Assembly (NCBI GenBank): GCA_050872805.1
Contig: JBNMHN010000059.1
Span: forward strand, 1-7,841
Source: CAKVOD01 sp050872805
GTDB lineage: Bacteria; Bacillota; Clostridia; Christensenellales; UBA1242
DNA length: 7,841 nt
Direction of reading: 5' to 3'
Below are positions 6,478 through 7,841 of the stretch, piece by piece; the first letter of the stretch is position 1, and each line of letters starts with the position of its first letter. Under the pieces are notes generated by a model. The model was not told the origin of the DNA. It ran no database searches and was given only the letters and a program-made list of their open reading frames with translations. Both the position numbers and the translations under genes were made by a program.

Positions 6478-7690
6478 CGAAAAACTTGAAACAGCATTTT
6501 ATTTTGGTGCAGACGCCTGCTATTTTGCGGGCAAAAAGTACGGGCTGCGCGCGTTCAGCGACAACTTTGAGCAAGACGAATTGCAAAAGTACATCGCGTA
6601 CGCGCACAGTTTAGGTAAAAAATGCTACATTACAGTCAACATTTTGGCGCACAATTCCGACTTTGACGGACTTGCCGATTACTTGATTTATCTTCAAGAA
6701 ATCGGCGCGGATGCAATCATTGCTTCCGACGTTGGAATCATCAGTCTTTCAAAAAAGGTCGCGCCAAAGCTTGAAATTCACCTTTCAACGCAAGCCAACT
6801 GCACAAATAAATATGCAGGCGCATTTTGGGCTGAAGTTGGGGTGAAGCGCCTTGTACTTGCGCGTGAAGTTAGCGTTGCGGAAATAAAGGAGATGCGCGA
6901 GTTTTTGCCCGACGATATGGAAATTGAAGCATTTGTTCACGGTGCAATGTGCATTTCCTATAGCGGCAGATGCTTGCTTTCCAACTATCTTTGCAAGCGT
7001 GACAGCAATCGCGGGCAGTGCGCGCAAGCGTGCCGTTTTGAGTACTTTTTGCGTGAAAAAAATCGCGACGACGAAATGACTATTCAGCAAGACGAGCGCG
7101 GAACGTATATTCTTAACTCAAAAGATATGAAAATGATTTCGCACTTAAGGGAAATGGCGGACGCAGGCGTCACATCGTTCAAGATTGAAGGGCGAATGAA
7201 AACGTCGTACTATGTGGCAAACGTCACAAACACATACCGCCGCGCGCTTGACCTTGTTGAAAGCGGAAAACCTTTTGACCCAATGCTTGATGCGGAACTT
7301 GAAAAATCGAGCCACCGCAGGTACACAACAGGGTTCTATTTTGACGAAACGGACAGGGAATATATTGAAAGCAGCACACCAATTTCCTCGTATGATTTCA
7401 TCGCGAATGTTGTGGAAGATTCGGCAAACGGGCAAGTGAAAATTGAACAGCGCAATCGTTTCTGCGTTGGAGACGAACTTGAGATTTTGTCGCCAAGCAA
7501 TTCTTTCAACAAGACGTTCAAGGTCGAAAAGATTATCAATTCGGCTGGCGAAAACGTGGACGTAGCACAACGCGTGCAAGAGATTGTCACAATCAACTGT
7601 CCATACCCCCTTCACTCTGGCGACCTTCTCCGCCGTGCGGCGGGAGAGCCCGCGGCTGCAGGTTTGGCGAGTACTTCTAAAAATTTTTAG
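6440..7690 (+). CDS. trhP: U32-family protein, likely tRNA uridine-34 hydroxylase TrhP
   Basis: A 416-residue protein of the peptidase U32 family (PF01136). It begins with the family-typical ELLSPAGS. The U32 signature runs from EAFVHGAMC to SGRCLLS, with C171 and C178. NRGQCAQACR adds C194 and C198; C185 lies between. U32 members of this type bind an Fe-S cluster through conserved Cys, and these are the candidates. After the TIM-barrel part, a C-terminal beta-rich domain (about 335-400) is typical of the long YrrO-type members. In B. subtilis YrrN/YrrO (TrhP1/TrhP2) make ho5U34 using prephenate, which TrmR then methylates; direct adjacency to trmR supports this over RlhA or a protease. The start overlaps trmR by 38 nt. 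The last 17 residues (400-416, Ala-rich) come from a GC-rich palindromic patch and are probably not ancestral. A terminator follows at once. Confidence 0.88.
   Translation: MKKLELLSPAGSSEKLETAFYFGADACYFAGKKYGLRAFSDNFEQDELQKYIAYAHSLGKKCYITVNILAHNSDFDGLADYLIYLQEIGADAIIASDVGIISLSKKVAPKLEIHLSTQANCTNKYAGAFWAEVGVKRLVLAREVSVAEIKEMREFLPDDMEIEAFVHGAMCISYSGRCLLSNYLCKRDSNRGQCAQACRFEYFLREKNRDDEMTIQQDERGTYILNSKDMKMISHLREMADAGVTSFKIEGRMKTSYYVANVTNTYRRALDLVESGKPFDPMLDAELEKSSHRRYTTGFYFDETDREYIESSTPISSYDFIANVVEDSANGQVKIEQRNRFCVGDELEILSPSNSFNKTFKVEKIINSAGENVDVAQRVQEIVTINCPYPLHSGDLLRRAAGEPAAAGLASTSKNF
7627..7660. repeat. GC-rich palindromic patch at the 3' end of trhP
   Basis: About 27 of the 33 bases at 7628-7660 are G or C, in an otherwise AT-rich setting. 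CCGCC (7630-7634) pairs with GGCGG (7639-7643) around a GTGC loop. TCT (7627-7629) and AGA (7645-7647) extend the stem past a bulged G, and AGCC/GGCT (7647-7650, 7654-7657) makes a smaller one. It is translated as the Ala-rich tail of TrhP. Confidence 0.55.
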
Positions 7691-7718
7691 TACATAGTTA
7701 ACTGACTATGTACTTTTT
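7689..7718 (+). terminator. Intrinsic terminator of the rnj-trmR-trhP operon
   Basis: A perfect 10-bp stem AGTACATAGT (7689-7698) with ACTATGTACT (7705-7714), loop TAACTG, is followed by a T run (7714-7718). The A and G of the trhP TAG stop (7688-7690) are the first bases of the stem, so a terminating ribosome would cover the 5' arm. Confidence 0.9.
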
Positions 7719-7841
7719 ATATGGAATCCGTTGCTTATATAATATAATAATTGTGGAATGTAAATGCGCGGTATAAAGCATTGAAAATGTTGTAGTAGTC
7801 AAAGAGTTTGCAAAATTTTTTTTAAAAGTTTTCAAAAATCA
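7719..7841. other. AT-rich non-coding end of the window
   Basis: No open frame of note. Overlapping TATAAT sequences (7738-7743 and 7743-7748) lack a good -35 at 16-18 bp. TATAAA at 7772-7777 has TTGTGG (7751-7756) at only 15 bp. One of these could be the promoter of a gene beyond the window. The last 30 bases are A/T tracts. Confidence 0.35.

Overview
The window looks like a chromosomal segment of a low-to-moderate GC Gram-positive bacterium (Bacillota, probably an uncultured gut Clostridia lineage). Three things point that way: RNase J, a TrmR/TrhP pair (the Gram-positive wobble-uridine mo5U34 pathway), and a BspA-type leucine-rich repeat surface protein of a kind common in host-associated anaerobes. 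All five genes lie on the + strand. I see no tRNA, rRNA, CRISPR array, insertion sequence or phage gene.

Layout. (1) 2-2062: a large membrane-anchored LRR (BspA-like) surface protein. Its frame is open from the first bases of the window, so the 5' end is missing. It is the most AT-rich gene here and contains 69-bp tandem repeats. It ends at a clear intrinsic terminator (2069-2095). (2) 2063-2370: a 308-bp AT-rich intergenic region with two promoter-like sequences. (3) 2371-3315: a six-helix membrane protein of unknown family, with a strong ribosome binding site that sets its start about 100 bases downstream of the longest open frame. (4) 3407-5791: ribonuclease J, whose ~550-residue catalytic core is preceded by an unusually long (~245 residue) Arg/Asn-rich, probably disordered extension. 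(5) 5800-6477: TrmR-type O-methyltransferase. (6) 6440-7690: U32-family protein, most likely the tRNA U34 hydroxylase TrhP. It overlaps trmR by 38 nt and is followed immediately by a strong terminator whose stem includes the last two bases of the stop codon. (7) 7719-7841: non-coding, AT-rich.

How the genes fit together. rnj, trmR and trhP are tightly packed (8-nt gap, then a 38-nt overlap) and end at one terminator, so they probably form one RNA-metabolism operon. RNase J matures and degrades RNA. TrhP would hydroxylate U34 of tRNA to ho5U, and TrmR would methylate it to mo5U. The membrane protein may be co-transcribed, since no convincing terminator separates it from rnj. The LRR gene is a separate unit with accessory character.

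I see no clearly new multi-gene system. The points most worth checking are the RNase J extension, the unusual overlap that lengthens TrmR, the GC-rich palindromic patch forming the last codons of trhP, and the truncated, repeat-rich surface gene with a G8 tract at the window edge.
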